Assembly: GCA_024734555.1 (NCBI GenBank)
Contig: JANPWX010000008.1
Span: 5,979,982 to 6,043,981 of the forward strand
Origin: Trochalopteron elliotii
Taxonomy: Eukaryota; Chordata; Aves; Passeriformes; Leiothrichidae
Direction: 5' to 3'
Length of the DNA stretch: 64,000 nt
Shown here: positions 1-14,090 of the stretch, piece by piece
Layout: each line of letters starts with the position of its first letter
How positions within the stretch are numbered: position 1 is the stretch's first letter
Program-made: the position numbers and the translations under genes
The notes under the pieces: generated by a model
Database searches by the model: none
What the model was told of the DNA's origin: nothing
Seen by the model: only the letters and a program-made list of their open reading frames with translations

Positions 1-973
1 GAATTTTCTATGATGTTTGTGAAGAAAATTTTCTCTTTTCCAGGATCCTGTAAAATGCCTGATTTGGGAAATAAATTTAAGGGCCGGATTATAACTCACA
101 CAGAGGACATTTTCACACGTACAGAGATAGATCCCTGATCTCTCAGGAAAAGCTGACAGTGTATAGGATAAGATATGGTAGATGAAACAAATAGGAATAA
201 ATTTGTGGTGCATGCATGTATGTATACACAAACTGTGTGTTGTAGGACAAGAGGAAAATAAACTCATTTTGTTTAGTTTTCACTTAGCTGTATTTGTAGC
301 TTATGTTGCAAAGCATCAGACACTGCAGTAATGAAGGTTTTTAATATGTTTGCAGGATGCCAGTACAGAAAATGATCTGAGCATGAATTTCTCATGATTC
401 CTTAGAGCTCTTGTCTGTCATATTGAGCTTTAATTCATATCTGTCTCTCATGAACATTAACACAAAACTATAGCAGTCCCTTCCTTTCCCTTCTCTGAAT
501 TTCTGGTTGAATGCAAATGAGATTTTACTTTGGATTTTTTATCTTTTTTTCATTTTTAAAATAATTCGCTTGACTCCTCTAGACAAAATTCTTAGTGTGG
601 ACATGAGAAAATGTGCCATGAAAAGATGTGAAAGATACTAAGGCACTGCCTACCTAAGTGGTAAGAAGGGGGATAAAATGGATCGCAGCATTCCTAACTA
701 CTCTTGCTGTGACATTCCTGTCCCTGACTTAGCTTTGGAAACGGCTTCAGAAGTCACCTTACATTTGATACAGCTCTGCTGAGCTGTACCAGCCTGTCTG
801 TCTCAGGTAAAGTGGGATTTAGCTGGACTTCGGATGGGCCATAAGTATGTTCACACATTCAGAGTTCTACTTAGGTCTTCATGACAGATGTATATCTCTC
901 CTACTTGCTGCATAATAGAGCAAAAAATTACCTTCCTATATTGTTATAATGCTTTTTCTATCTGCCTTTCTTT

Positions 974-1002
974 CTTTTTATTTATTTTTATTTATTTTTA
1001 TT
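974..1002. repeat. TTTAT-type simple repeat
   Basis: Two and a half imperfect copies of a TTTATTTTTA unit in AT-rich intron. Low complexity, no function implied. Confidence 0.8.
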
Positions 1003-4000
1003 CTTCTGTCTGGATAAGCTTTCTACTTTGTATACATGGGGGCCCACAGAGAACTTCTGATGTACTTGCTTCCAGCTGAAAATACAACCTTATAGCCAAC
1101 TTGTTTTTTCCTGTCAATCAGTCTGGAGAGAATAATGCTCTGTCTTGTTGATCATCCTTGTGTAAAGCTCATGTATCACATCACGGATTGTCTGGATATT
1201 GGTTCTGTCAGTTTGCGTCTATCACCGTCGAAAAGCAAAGACCATGTGCCCATAATATTAATAGTCAGAATAGGTGAGATATATCACTGTTCTGGTTCAG
1301 GTTAGTCAAAAAGATGATTGAAAGAATGCTACAAAAATGCAGTGCTTAAAGGTAAAAAGCTGTTTGACAGTACCTGTGGGAGAAAGGAACGTGTTGCTAG
1401 AAAATTTATGACACTCTGTAATGTGTCTTTCATAATTTACATCGAGGTACCTGTGCCAGCAATCTCTTATACATGTGACTTATTTTCCTCACATGAGTAA
1501 TTTCATCAGCTGAGTAATCACACAGACTTTAGAGGAACTCTTACCATGAGTCAGGTTACTGCTGTTTATCTATCTAAACTGAAAACCAAAACAAGACAAT
1601 TATAATTATGGGTTTGGCTTTTTTTCCATCTGGAAAATAAAGTTGTAATATAAAAGCTTAAATGGAATGGTCTTTAATACTTTTTTTATAAAAGTTCAAA
1701 AGGCTTTTATTTTTTCTATGTAGCTTATTTTGCTAAGTCTGTAGTTGCTTTCACAAATTTAAAATGCAGAACAAATTGCATTTTTAACAAAGTGCATTCT
1801 ATTTTTCTTTTTCTGAAATTTGCAAATCCTCTTAAAGTTCTTCCAGTCTTTTTACTGTTCTCCATCAAAGCTTTCCAATTTATTTTTTAAAGATGATAGC
1901 AAGGATCTCATTTAAGCCTCTTTGTTCAGAAAGCCAAAAGAAATGGGCAACTATTCCACAGTGAAAATTTGAGAAACAATTCTTAGCAACTTAATCCCTA
2001 TAAATTATTAACCTGAATAGAATGGCTCAAATTAACACTGTATGTTAAATGCTTCTAGTTTTCTGGTATTTTATGATTGCAACATTGCCTTTCCTGCAAT
2101 TCCTCTGTGTTTTGTTCCTGATAACAAACCAGGAGTGGTTTAGAATAACCATACTTGATGACTAGAAAGTGTAATCCTTTTGTGTAATAGAGCACATATT
2201 GGCATCTTTTCTAGTCTTTCACTGATAAAGTTATTTTCAATCTGTTAGGATCTGCCCTATTTTAGAGCTGATCCAATGTCCCAGCTGCAGTTGTGTTTCA
2301 CGTGTGCTTGAGCCTGTAATTTTGGCATGTTTCTGTCTCCTCTGTCTGTGGGGTAGGTGTTGCTTGGACTCTTTGGATCCAGATGCAATTACTGTGTGGA
2401 ACCAGCTTTTAAACCAGCATCAAACAATGATGAAAAACTTATTTTTTCTCTCTTTATAGAGCTGGAATATATTTTAACCTGCATCAGTTTCTGCTGAGTT
2501 GTCATATTTCTGTTAGCTTAACCATTAGCTGCTAGAGAATTGTGGTAATAGAGAGAGTACTTTGTATGCAACTTGAACATTATTTTTTAATAACCTTCAG
2601 TGACATATATGAAGGGTTTCAGATTGAAGGTCTGCAAACAGATTTCAGCCAGAAGGTTTTTTTGAAAAGATGAATCTGAGCTGTGTTGCATGGTTGATGT
2701 TAGGACACACATTGCTTATCAAAATATTTAAATTATGGTCTCAGTTCATGTAGTTGGCTGGCTGAACTACTTTCAGAAGCTATAGCTGAATTTCCCAAAA
2801 TTTAGAAGTACTTTATTGGGAAAATTTAGATAATTTGAGAATGAGAAAAGACTGCTGTTTTGATCCATACCCTCAGTAAGACTCAGTCCTTGTGCAGACC
2901 TTCTGGGCCTGCAATGCCTTTGGAGCTTTAGTGATCTAAAGCTAAGATTTAAGAGTGATCCATTTTGTTCATCTCTTGTGAAGCACAGAAGCAAAAATGG
3001 CCACTGGGCTTCACAATTTGGTGACCAGAATGTTTTCAATATGTTTAGAACAGATTTTGTCTTTGTACATGTGTTTTTGAGAGGATGTTTTTCATAGGGA
3101 GCTTCAAGCCTGCAGCCAGTTAGAACTCTATTAAACTCCTCCTGGTTCTTGAACTCCTATTACCAGAAAAAGATGCTTTCAGCCTGTGTGCTTGGAGAGG
3201 AGCTGAATGCTAAGTTTATGTGCAAGTCAGAAATGGGGGCTATCTCACTTCAACCTCTGCCACTGTTGTTCTCTACAGATATGTGAAATGACAGGAGAGG
3301 CACTGCCATGAAGCTGAAGAGCAAAAGGAGCTGATGGCTTTAGTGATATTTTGTCACTTGAACGATGACCTTTGTTAATAATGCCTGTGATAGGAAAATG
3401 CAATACTTTCTGTTTCAGTAATGTCAGTCTGATGCTTGGCAAAAATTGCTTTTAAGGCAGACAGCAAAGAAGAAAAAAGAGCAGCACTGCTATATTCTGT
3501 AGCATATAAAGTTTAACATTTTCCCTGATATGCAGTCAGACTAAATCTTGAGTTTACTAACAGATGCAAAAGGAGTTGAAACCACATGTCCGTATCACTA
3601 ATAAAATAAACAACATGCTGCCAGCATAATCAGGGCTGGATTTTCAAGGCACTCAAGTTGTATTTTAAAATGGAATGGGCAAATTTTCAAAGGCACTCAG
3701 CATCCTGCAGCCCCTCTTGAGGAAAATCTGAGTAACTTACAGATGCTGAGCAATTCAAAGGGTCTGGCCCTAAAATATTCATGTGCTATTCTTGGGGAGA
3801 AAAGGGGGAAAAGGTGAACTAAGCCTTGTGTTTTCAGTTTGGAGACATACATTCAATTTATGTTTAATAGTTCTTGAAACACTTTCAAAACTTTAAAAAC
3901 AATGGCACCTGTACTTACTTTCAGAAAACAACGAACAAGAATGGGCCAAATTGAGTAGTTTAATCCGTATTTTATTAATTGGGATTGCTAGTACCTTGGT

Positions 4001-5345
4001 TGGACAGGAAGCTTTTTTATGAAAAATGGCAGCTATTAAGAAAACTGTTGTTATTCTTTGTTTTTTCTGTTTGCTTGCTTTTGAGCAATAACGGTCTAAA
4101 AGTATTTGTTCACACTACCAAATAGCCCTCTGAATCAGGCACCCTGTTCTGCTATTTCTGTTCTCTACTTCAAAACTTTTAAGTTCTCCCTCAAAACCCA
4201 TATTCTTCACCCTCTTTTTGACAGTGGTTTCCATCCTGATTGCATATTCTTTTAATTTAAACTGGTGTAAAGACTTACTGTACTACAAGCTATAGAAGTA
4301 CTGAGGTATAAAATTGAGTATAGATGAGAAGGGAAAGGTTATTTAAAATACAACCTTTATAAGATTCCTTTACAAGTTTTATTTGAATCAATTTTCCTTT
4401 TGCTGAGTGCAGTCAACCCATAGTAATGCACACTGGGAAGGAATCTTGTGCCTCCCAAGTGTGTTTTTCTTCAGTCTTAGCTGTTCACTGCCTTTACTAA
4501 ACTGGTAACTTTGGTTAATCGTGATTCTCAACACTAGGTATATGTTTAAAGAGGAAGTAAATATGAATTTGCAAATTTTTATATGAGCTAACAAAGGAGC
4601 ATACTTGAAATTATGGCAGATACTATTTTATCATTGGTATTTTTTTTGTAGCCTCCAAAGCTCTCTTCACTAGCAGATATGATACTAAGGCAGACATTAA
4701 GAAAGATCCATTGTCAATCTGGTATTCCTTCTTCCTCTACAAGCTAAAGCATCAAGTTGATGACTGTTTGTCTCAACTTCTCACGTCACATTAACAGTTT
4801 GAAAGCATTCTTCATATTAATAAGGCTTGGAATAAAGCAGATGCTGCCTGTAAAGTCTGCAACAGGTTAAAATCAGGAACTGAACTTTTTATTCTGCTTA
4901 GAAAACTAGTTTATATGTGCAGATGGAGTAACTGTAAATCTGTGACAAGGCTTCATTAATCCCTGACTTTCACTGTTGTGGAGAGATTCTGGCCTTGGAG
5001 AAGGTGGTTGCAAAGGAATCAAAATCAACAAGGCAATTATTTTCCATCTTTTGGAGGACTTGTCAACAGCCTTCAGTCTAGAGTGAGTTCACTAAAAGGG
5101 TAGCTCCCGAATACGTCTGCATGTAGGAGATGGTAAGGTGTTTAAAACAAACAAACAGCTGGGGGAGGTCTCTGACTCCAGCTCTTAATACATAATGATG
5201 AGGAAATTTTGATACTCTAGTGTAAATTCAGACTTCTTATGTTTGGTTCTTCAATTTCAAAGGTGATGACAACCACTTTGATTCAAAGCCCTTGTCCAAG
5301 CCAAATACTCAAGTTTTCTGCTTCAATTTCTAATAGAATTCAGCG

Positions 5346-5383
5346 CAAAAAAAAACCCAAACAAACAAAAAAAAAACCCCAAC
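5346..5383. repeat. A/C-rich low-complexity tract
   Basis: Runs of A broken by CCC and CAAAC blocks. It is the reverse-complement type of the G/T-rich tracts at 5686, 6534 and 43785. It could be a degenerate poly(A) tail of a retroposon, but no body is recognisable next to it. Confidence 0.7.
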
Positions 5384-5685
5384 AGATAAAGAGCAAGAGA
5401 TCTTCAGGAATCAATTTAGTATTGTCACTATAAACAAAATCAAGTTCTTAAAAAGAAAGGCAGGTAGAGGCAACCACTCAACAGTAATGAATCTGAATTT
5501 CTGTATTTCCATGATAATTGGAGTCACTTTCTTACTTTGAAATAAACAGTTTCTAGGTGGAATGCACATTATTGTTCATTAAGAATATCATTATTCTGCT
5601 TTCTTGCAACTGTCTTGCAGTGCAGGTAGGAGAACGTGCTCATAGATTTGAGTTAAAGCCACGTAGTCTCAGAACTTGTGAAAAA

Positions 5686-5753
5686 AATCTTTGGTGGTTC
5701 GTTTCGGTTTTGAGTTGGTTTCTTTTGTTTGTTTGGTTTTTTGTTTGTTTTTT
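5686..5753. repeat. G/T-rich low-complexity tract
   Basis: TTTG and TTTGG units with almost no A or C over about 65 bases. The only ORF through it has a low-complexity F/W/V product and is not a gene. Confidence 0.7.
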
Positions 5754-6533
5754 CACAGAGTGGCTATTACAAATAGTTTTTGGAAGGATAATAGGAATGT
5801 AAATCAAAGCATAAATTTGGAAGTAAGAAAACCAACTATAAGAATAAAATAATCCTTAAAAATGAAAGAATACATAAATTGGTTATCGTTATTTTATTTT
5901 AAACCTGCAGTCTACAGGCTGACCTCAGAAAGATGCATGGGTTTGGACACCTATAAAATATACATTAGTAGCTTTTCTCAATGATTAAGGAAATGAATAA
6001 TTTTTAAAAGGCCATTTCTACCAGACAGAATGTGTTTGTATTTTGTGTTCTCAGTACAAGCCTGTGGTCAAACTCACTGAAATATTAATGCTGTCTTTAT
6101 TTACTTTTATTGAATATTTAACTGTTTTCTTTTCTTTAGCATGGGGCTAATTTATGTGGTTCAACAGCCTCCATCTCTTAAAATTGTGGGACAGAAGATA
6201 AAAATTGTTCTCTGAAGCTTGACTCATTTCAGATGTGGTTATGATGGCAAGCCAAGTCAATATAAAACTAATTATTCAGTGGAATAACCCAATACTTTTA
6301 GTTTAAAAAATCAGTTTTTGAAATAAATCTGAGAAAGTGGAAAACCGATCAAGTGCTTCAACTATTTATTTTTTAAAGAAATGCATTTTCATGAGGCAAG
6401 CAAATGAAGCCACGTCAGCTGTATCACCCATTCTTAGGAGGAGACTCAAGGATAGTTTCCACCTGCCTCCCCCAAATACTGTAAAAGCTTGTTTTCTAAT
6501 CCTTGGTAAATGTCTCTGTCAGGTTTCACCCAA

Positions 6534-6627
6534 TGGTTGGTGGGGTTTTTTGGTTTTATTTTTTGGTGTTGTTTTTGGATGATGGGTTGGTTTGGGGCTT
6601 TGTTTGCTTGTTAGTTTGTTTTTTCTT
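6534..6627. repeat. G/T-rich low-complexity tract
   Basis: Alternating GGG/GGGG and T runs (GGTTGG, GGGGTTTTTT, TTTGGGG). Several overlapping open frames on both strands arise only because the tract lacks A. Confidence 0.7.
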
Positions 6628-7283
6628 AGAAGGAATGGCAGGGAAAGGAATCCCAGAAAGAGATGATTGTCCAGAGGAACAAAAAGAAGTATTGCCATGT
6701 GTGGTTTGGTTTTTTCCTCTCTCAAGAGTAGAAATGGGTAGAGATTTATATTAAATTACAAAAATATTGCCATTGGTGAAAAGACATTTTTATGGGCTTT
6801 AGTTTCTGGTGCATAAGAGTGAGCTTTGTAAATCAACAACTGATTTCCCTACTGAAAAGCTCAAAGGCTAAGAGTGGAAGCACAGAAAGAACTTGCTGTG
6901 AGACCAGCAGGAAGAAATGATGCTAACACCCTGATAAAATGGTGGTGGTTTGATGAACTAGGAGCTAGAAGGAAGAAAAGTAAAAATAAACAAACAAACC
7001 TACCTGAGGATCTTCATTAACAAGTCCTGTGGTGTTTAACATAGTACAACCTACTAAATAGTACAACTCCATGCCCTTACCTTTCTAAACTTCAGATCAG
7101 TTAAGGTAGTCTTCAGTTTATCACTTCACTTTCTTTGCTATTTAATAGTCTCTAACATCCATATTTTGCTTTACATAGCAGTTCTTGGTGAGACATCAGT
7201 ACTATCAGAGACTGCTCTGAATGCTCACACTAGTCCAGTGACATCTCTTTAGTTAAAGGTGATGTTAAGAAATGGCCTCTGAC

Positions 7284-7366
7284 TTCTTCTGTTTGATTGG
7301 TTGTTGGTTTTTGTTGGGTTGTCCTTTTCTTGGTGAGGGAGAGAGAGGGAGGGAGGGAGCAGGGTT
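7284..7366. repeat. G/T tract followed by GA-rich tract
   Basis: TTGG and TTGGG units run into a GAGGGAGAGAGAGGGAGGGAGG purine stretch at about 7337-7358. Low complexity. Confidence 0.65.
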
Positions 7367-10300
7367 GAATTGGAGTGGCTTCCTGTCTCACATGTGTGTA
7401 CTGGAAGCCTGTTTTTTATCATATCTTAGTGATCCACAAATTGCTATGCCCCTGGGGGAAAAGATCAGGTTAAGCCATGTTCACCTGTCAAACAGCAGTG
7501 GTGACTCCAAGAGGCTGCTCTATGAAATGACATGGACAGCAAATCTAGACGTATTGGATGAAAGCATTTTATCAGTCTTCCAGCTGGAAGAATGCAGTTC
7601 AGATTGAAAAACCTCATAAACTGGACATATTGCAGGCAGACGTTATTTGGGAAAGCTTAACAGGAAGTTGGTATCCCAGCTCAACTCTTGGGAAACTTTC
7701 TGAATCACTTGCTAAATTACTCCAATATCAGCCATTCCCAGAGTTATGGGTTATGCAATGCCATCTGGCTTTTGTGAAAGAAGTCAAATAGAAAATGTAG
7801 TTTGCTCTGTGATGCTCCAGGAGAAAGATTCACAGTCAGTACTGCGGCTCCTGGTGGAGCAGAAAGTTAACAGGAAGGCAAGCTCTAGTTTGAGATACTT
7901 ACCTTCAACATTTTGAGAAAGGAGCCAGGACCTCTGGGTGCCTTGTCACAGACCAGTCCTAACTGTAGCACAGGTGAAACAGGAGGTGGAGAGCTCTCCT
8001 CTGTGTTTCAAACAGGAGATACTTGATATGGCTTCATCCTGTGAGGATCTTTCCTCACATGCAACATTACTGCTTGGCTGGGTGTTTGCAAGGCTTGTCT
8101 GACTAGGTACATATGTGTGGAGCTGAATTTCAAAAATCTAGAATGATTTCCCTGTTTCCTTTGTAAAGGTTATCTGTTATCTTGCAGGTTTTGCCCACAC
8201 TTGTGGGCCCATATCTACAAGAAAGAAGCGATGTAGATAATTTTTGATGTCATTTTACATTAACTGACTTGTCCTTTTTTGTCAAAAAGCCTTTTGGCTT
8301 TCTTGCTTACTACTGCAAATGGAAAAAGCTTTTGCATGCTGGCATTACAACTGCTTTATTTGCTTTAGATTGTCTTCTTTAGACCATTTGAAGGTTTGAG
8401 TGTGAACAATAGAAATAGTTATGATAAATTGTCAAGCTCTTCCAAAGATTCAGAAGTTCTGGAGTTACTGCCAATGACAGATGATTTGTCCTTGCTCATC
8501 ACTTGTCATCTTGGCAGCGTTTTTGTGCTCTCTGCTAAATCTCCCTCAGTGTGCAGTTGAATTCTTTAGAAAAAGAAAATTAGTTTCTGTTTCATCCATG
8601 TTCGTGCTCATCAGTTCAATAGCACCTGTGTTTCACTAAGTGGAACACCTTCCTCATGAAGCATGAGTTTGATTTATTTTAATAGGGTGTTAGGAGAACT
8701 GCTGGAGTTTGACATGAACATATTTCTAAAGTTACAAAGATGTTAAGAATGATCTTTTGTATCTATTGCTGTAGATTTCTATGACTGTGTATGAATGACA
8801 CTGCATACTTGACAGGCTGTATCCTTTGCTGCAGGAGTTGTGCAACTAATGACAATGTTTTCAAATGCTCGAGTGTGAACTCTCTGTGTCTGAGAAAAGG
8901 CTGAGTGAGGAGATAGTGGTTTTCAGTTTTTTCCACAATTTCATAAGGTCTATTTCCTAACTGGCCTGCTAACTTGCTGCTTTGAATCTTAGTAATGGTG
9001 AAATATGCAATATGGCATTATAAATAATTGAATACCAGTAGTCTATAGATGAAAAAATGCTGAATTCAGAAAAGTAGTTTTCTGAAGGAGCTGGTTAATA
9101 GGCTGTCCTCTGCCTATTCTGACACTGATTTAGTTGTCTGAGACAGGAAGGGGTCTATGGCAATGGGCATTAAACTGAAACACAGATCCCCAGTTTTCAC
9201 CCTGGAGTTCTGCCTACAAATGGAGGTACTTAATGGCATAGTGGAGATGGCACCTCAAAAGCATAAAATGCTTTTTTTGGGTGGGGGATCGTTTCAAATA
9301 TTTTCCCTTTTAGTAAATCAATACAGTCTGAACTGCAGAACAGTCAATACAGAATTAATAAATTCTGCTTCCTTTAGCTAGTGGTAGTCCCATTCATCAC
9401 AGTTAAGAAAGCAACTTATATTTAGAAGCTCAAAGGCAGCTGTCTTGGGTTAGACCAAAGACTATTTCAGTCTTACCTCCAAAGGTGGCTTGAATGCTTA
9501 AAGGAGCAGTAAGAACAGGGTAGGGATTATATGATACTTTCTACTAATGCTCTCCTGGCTAGCAGCTCTGCTTAGCTTCAGAGAGCTTTTTGCATTGACC
9601 TATAGCTTTGTATGTTTATTAACCCACAGCTTGTACAATTTCCCCTAGAGGATATGTGACACAGAGTTTGTCAAATAGGTACATGGTTTTCTTTGTTTTG
9701 TAAAGTGTCAACTTTTCTCCATTTAATATCTGTGTAGAATTTTGGTGTTCAGCCCTCATTATGAATGCACACTCTAGTTCTTCTCAGTTTTAGCTTAAGA
9801 GGTGAGCTGCTGTAATGATAGGTTCACCTGCCTTCTGTCTTGTATGGAAATTTCCAATCTTTTGGGAGGGAGCAACACTGCTTCCTGTCACAGAGCCAGC
9901 AGAACCAGTGATGAATCTGAAACTGCTTTGTATTCAAATGCTTGAGGTCTTGCAGCCCCAACCTCCTGCACGCCCCAACCAAGCTGGTTTACTGCTTCTA
10001 AAATACAGGATTTCAAAATTCTTTTTCATTACTGCCCTTATGCACTTGGAAGCATTATTCTCTATGTTCATTTTTCCCTGGCACAGACCACAGGTTCATG
10101 CCAGCTCACTTGATGTGCATGCAGATATGAATTTCAACCAGAAAAAGATCATCACTCGGATAAAAAAATACTTGTTTTACAATTCTGAGCATATTAGGCA
10201 TAGAAACCTGCACAGCTGCCTTTAATGCTTCTGCTGTTTGTGCTTTTCAGGTTATGGTCAATTTTAAGTAGACCCAGCCATACTCTTTCTGGGTTTTTTT

Positions 10301-13300
10301 TTCTCTTCACTCTTATTTTTTATCATTCTTTCAAAGTGAAAATGCAATGGCTTTTTAAAGTAAAGAGAATGGCAAAAGCAGTAGATAGACAAGGTCATTC
10401 TGGAGCATTGTGTCATGGCTGTAAAGGCCTGCTGTGTGCAACTAATGACTGCTGTACTGATGAATAATTGGATCTAGGTTGTGTTACTGCTGACTTTAGA
10501 CAGTTTGGGGTTTTTTAAAACTGATTTATTATAGTCTTCTACTTGTAATCTTGTGCTTTTAATAGCTGCTGATGGAGATAATCTTCTGATGGTAAAGTTA
10601 TGCACATGATTACTCTTAGCATTTGAAGAAAACTTCAGGATTGAGAAACTTCTTTCCTCAAGAATCAAAATTGAAGGTGTACATAGCATTGCATTTATTT
10701 ATTCTTTGTAAAACAGTGGATGTGCCAGTGCATTCAGCTACACTGAAAAACATAAGGAGCACAATAATTGGAAAATACGGGATGGTTATTAATGATGATG
10801 ATAACATTATAGTGTCCTGCAATTTCTACAGACATACTCAAAATGTTCACTGCCAACTTTAGGGTCAATTAAATGGACAATAAAGTCCATGCTGGCAGAA
10901 GAGATGTTAAGAAGGGAGAGACTGAGATGCAGCATTTTGATGCTCCTGAAATGAGCAGCTCTTTTGTGAATGATAAGGCTGAATGACTCAAGGATGAAAA
11001 TATGGCCCTGAAATCCCAGCCTAGTGCTGAGTCCCAGTTCAGATGTAAATCTATCTTAAAAATCTGGCAACCTTCTCAGGGCATTATCAGTCATCTTTTT
11101 AAGCAACTGTCAATACCAGAACAAGCTTGGGGTAGATGGGATGAGGAAGATGCCAAAAAGCACCTTCTAGCAGACTGAAAGATAAAGTGAATTTTTAAAT
11201 CAGGGGCTATTTTCAGCCCATCTAAACTTAGAATAGGTTGGTTTGAGTGTCTCTGAGTGCACTTCAAGTTCATCCCGATTTGATGTATGCTTTTTGAAAA
11301 TGTTTTTAGTTATAAGTAGATTCACAGATGCATAAACTTTAATGGATAAAACATGATCTTTCTGCTAAGGAGTTTCCAACTGTAACCAAAAAATGGGTTC
11401 ATTTCATCTTGTTATTTGTAAATTGTGAATTAATCTGTCACAGGTACCCTGAGCTGTTTGAAATAATGCAAGTGGCTTGTGAGACCCGTCAGCCTCTTCC
11501 AGTGACTGGCTTAAGTGGTTTATGAGCTTTACATAATAAAACCAGTGACACTTAGGACCATATTCAATTGAAAAGACATTCTCTGATTGAGAATCTAGGC
11601 AAAGCAGATACTCCAAACCAAATATTTATTAAGAAACTAAATTAACTGAAACAAAAATGGGAGATACAATACATTAAAATCTTATCAGCTGAAGCCTCAG
11701 ACACAAAGAAGTTATCTGGCCCACTTGTAACACGTTAATAAAAAGTGAAGAGAAAATGTGAATTTTCATTTTGTGGATTCCTTAAATCCGAATTGTTGAT
11801 TAACTGCCATTTGGAAGCAGAGAAAGAGCTTAGGAGCCCTTTGTGAAACACAGTTATTGTAATTTTCCTACCACCACAGGGAGACTTGACTCGAGGGTGC
11901 CACTGGCAGATTGCCTTGGAGCCACAGGAACCTTAGGAGACCTCATCTTGAGCAGAGCAGTTACAGCAGGGCAGACGTTCCCGGAAGGACATCCCAGAGC
12001 CAAAAGTCAGGAAGGACAGGGTTGCTAGGAACCTGACAAGAAATCAGAAAACATGCCAACTGTGCTGCCTTTTTTTTTCTTTTCTTTTTTTTGTATTTAA
12101 TTCTGCTTGCTTTCAGTAGAACTGTATGTAGATTGACTAGCAGAATTGTTCCTGCTTTAGTAAGGATTTGATTTGTTCTGTTTTATGGAAAATTTAAATG
12201 ACAGCTTATGCTGTAAATGGGATAAACTTTCTATGGTTTGGAAGTTTATGTAAGGAGCAAATGCTCCGTTGAGAACTTCGTTACTACTCTGTCCTCTTTT
12301 GACCTTTTCTGGTTCCTGGGTGTGTTGGTATACCAACCTGTTTGTTGTGAGCAATGTGATCAAAACAGCCATGTTCCATTTCAAGCACCCTGGCTCAGAC
12401 TGCTGTGCTGCCTCCTATCACAGTTACTCAGTTTCTGTCCTATTCTTTTATACGTGCTCTGAGAACGCCTACAGTGGAGAATGCAAGAAAATGTCAAAGC
12501 AACACAAAAAACATCATGTTGTTTTTAAGCATGAAGCTCCACATACATTAAGGACCCCTGATTCTTGCTAATGCTATTGAAGTTTTCCAGAACCACATTA
12601 GCAGCTAGGGCTTTCAATCTTTCTCATTTCTGACTGGTGCTGTGAAAGTTTCAAATAAGGAATCAGTCATATACTGCTGCTCTTGTTTTCCTCTCACCCA
12701 AATCTCTACAGATCAGAATTCCCAATCTTGCCAATCATTCTGCTAAACAAGCAGTGACCCCAATTCTAATAGCCTTTGAATTAATAATGAGGGTTATCAG
12801 TGTTAGTTTTTTTGATGCTCTTAAGATTTGTGGCCAGTTAAATTGTTCTCCTTCGGACATGGCACAGTATAAATTGCTGCCATACTTGGCAAGTGCTATT
12901 TCTGTTGGTTATCATTAAAAGCCAATGGTCAAGGTAATAAGAGCCAGCAGTAGGCATCTTATTGAAAATTTAAACACTGTCAGTTCCGAGATTTGTTTCT
13001 GTTTGTCTTTGGGGTTTTTTTGCTTTGTGTTTTTAAAGGGGGTATTCAATACAGTTCTAAGCATCCAGTAGTTTTGAGTTGTGAATTGAGATGAGCATGG
13101 TAACTATACAAATAAAATGGAATTAATTTGTGTTTAAAACTATTTGCATGTAAATCCTAATTCAGTTTCATACAGAAAAAAAATTAAAGGTGTCCAGCTT
13201 TTTCCAGAGTTTGTTTCTGACCTCCCTTTTGTCAATGATTTCTTTCCTACCTAATGAAAGCAGAACAAGTGTATTTTTATCCTCTTCATTTGCACTGTGC

Positions 13301-14036
13301 AGTCAATTCAAAAGTGACTTGCCACAAAAGTGTAGTGGATTCCAAGAGGGAAAGGACTGAGTAAAACATGAGTTAGGAAGCACATGTTCAGTCCAGCATG
13401 AGGGCAGGTCATGGAAAAATTTTGAGCAAAGGAAAAGAGAAGGTGTATGAGAGGAGGATGAGAGGCCTTCTGTGCATGGAACCTGAGACAGGCTACAATT
13501 CATCATCCCTGTGACAGCCCTCTTTCTCAGGAGAGCCCTTTCCTTCCTACTCCCTGCACTTCTATGAACTCTAGCATTTGTGGTGCGAGGTTTTTTTGTT
13601 TGTTTTTTTTTTTTTTGTTCTTCTGTAATTTAGAGGCTTTCAGGGTATGTATACACTGGAAAGGCCTTAGAAGCAGGAAATACAGAAATCTGACAAAAGT
13701 TACTTGATATTCATTTTCTGCCTTCCTCTCTGTTGCTTCCTCTCAACACACAGTGCTAAGGCAAAAATGTTTTCATTTTTCTCCTCAGTCAGCTGAAACA
13801 TATTCTTTCCTGTGATGCTGGCAATGAAATGTATTTTCCAAGTTTAATTGGCAAGTCAAACAATAATACAAATGCTTCTGCAGCATGGTGCTAAAGGTTC
13901 TCTATCCTCAGTTCAATAGCAAAAGTTCTAGAGAGCATGTGCTTTGGTTTTTGTCATTTGCAGAGAGCATCTATTTCATTTTTTTTCAGGTTTTCATAAG
14001 CAAGCTGACTGATAGCTGGTTTGTTCTCTATTTCAG

Positions 14037-14090
14037 GTCGTGGAGACTAATTTGGTTGCTTTTGACTGTCACTGGATCATTATAAATGAG
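14037..14090 (+). CDS. GRID2: GRID2 internal exon (18 codons, amino-terminal domain)
   Basis: A 54-nt exon reads VVETNLVAFDCHWIIINE in phase 0, which matches about residues 246-263 of mammalian GluD2 without a difference that I can recall. The acceptor is a pyrimidine tract plus tttcag (AG at 14035-14036), and the donor is GAG|gtaact. This belongs to the amino-terminal domain, a bilobed periplasmic-binding-protein-like fold outside the cell that contacts cerebellin. The exon is too short to stand alone, but the match, the perfect borders and the correct order before the next exon make it secure. The previous exon should end with a complete codon, which is consistent with phase 0. Confidence 0.95.

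Larger units (their letters stand above)
1..14036 (+). other. GRID2: GRID2 intron upstream of first visible exon (5' end outside)
   Basis: About 14 kb of AT-rich intronic sequence ending in a pyrimidine-rich acceptor (tttgttctctatttcag). I looked for the preceding GRID2 exon, which in mammals ends with residues MNPATAKSFITE, and did not find it. All ORFs here are short (136 codons or fewer), use unremarkable composition and resemble no family I know. Contents are simple repeats and G/T-rich tracts listed separately. A somewhat GC-richer patch at about 11870-12040 has no recognisable identity. Confidence 0.8.

Noticed and set aside
9815..10225. 136-codon intronic ORF
   Set aside because: A run of this length is expected about once by chance at this base composition. 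The product shows no domain, signal or known resemblance.
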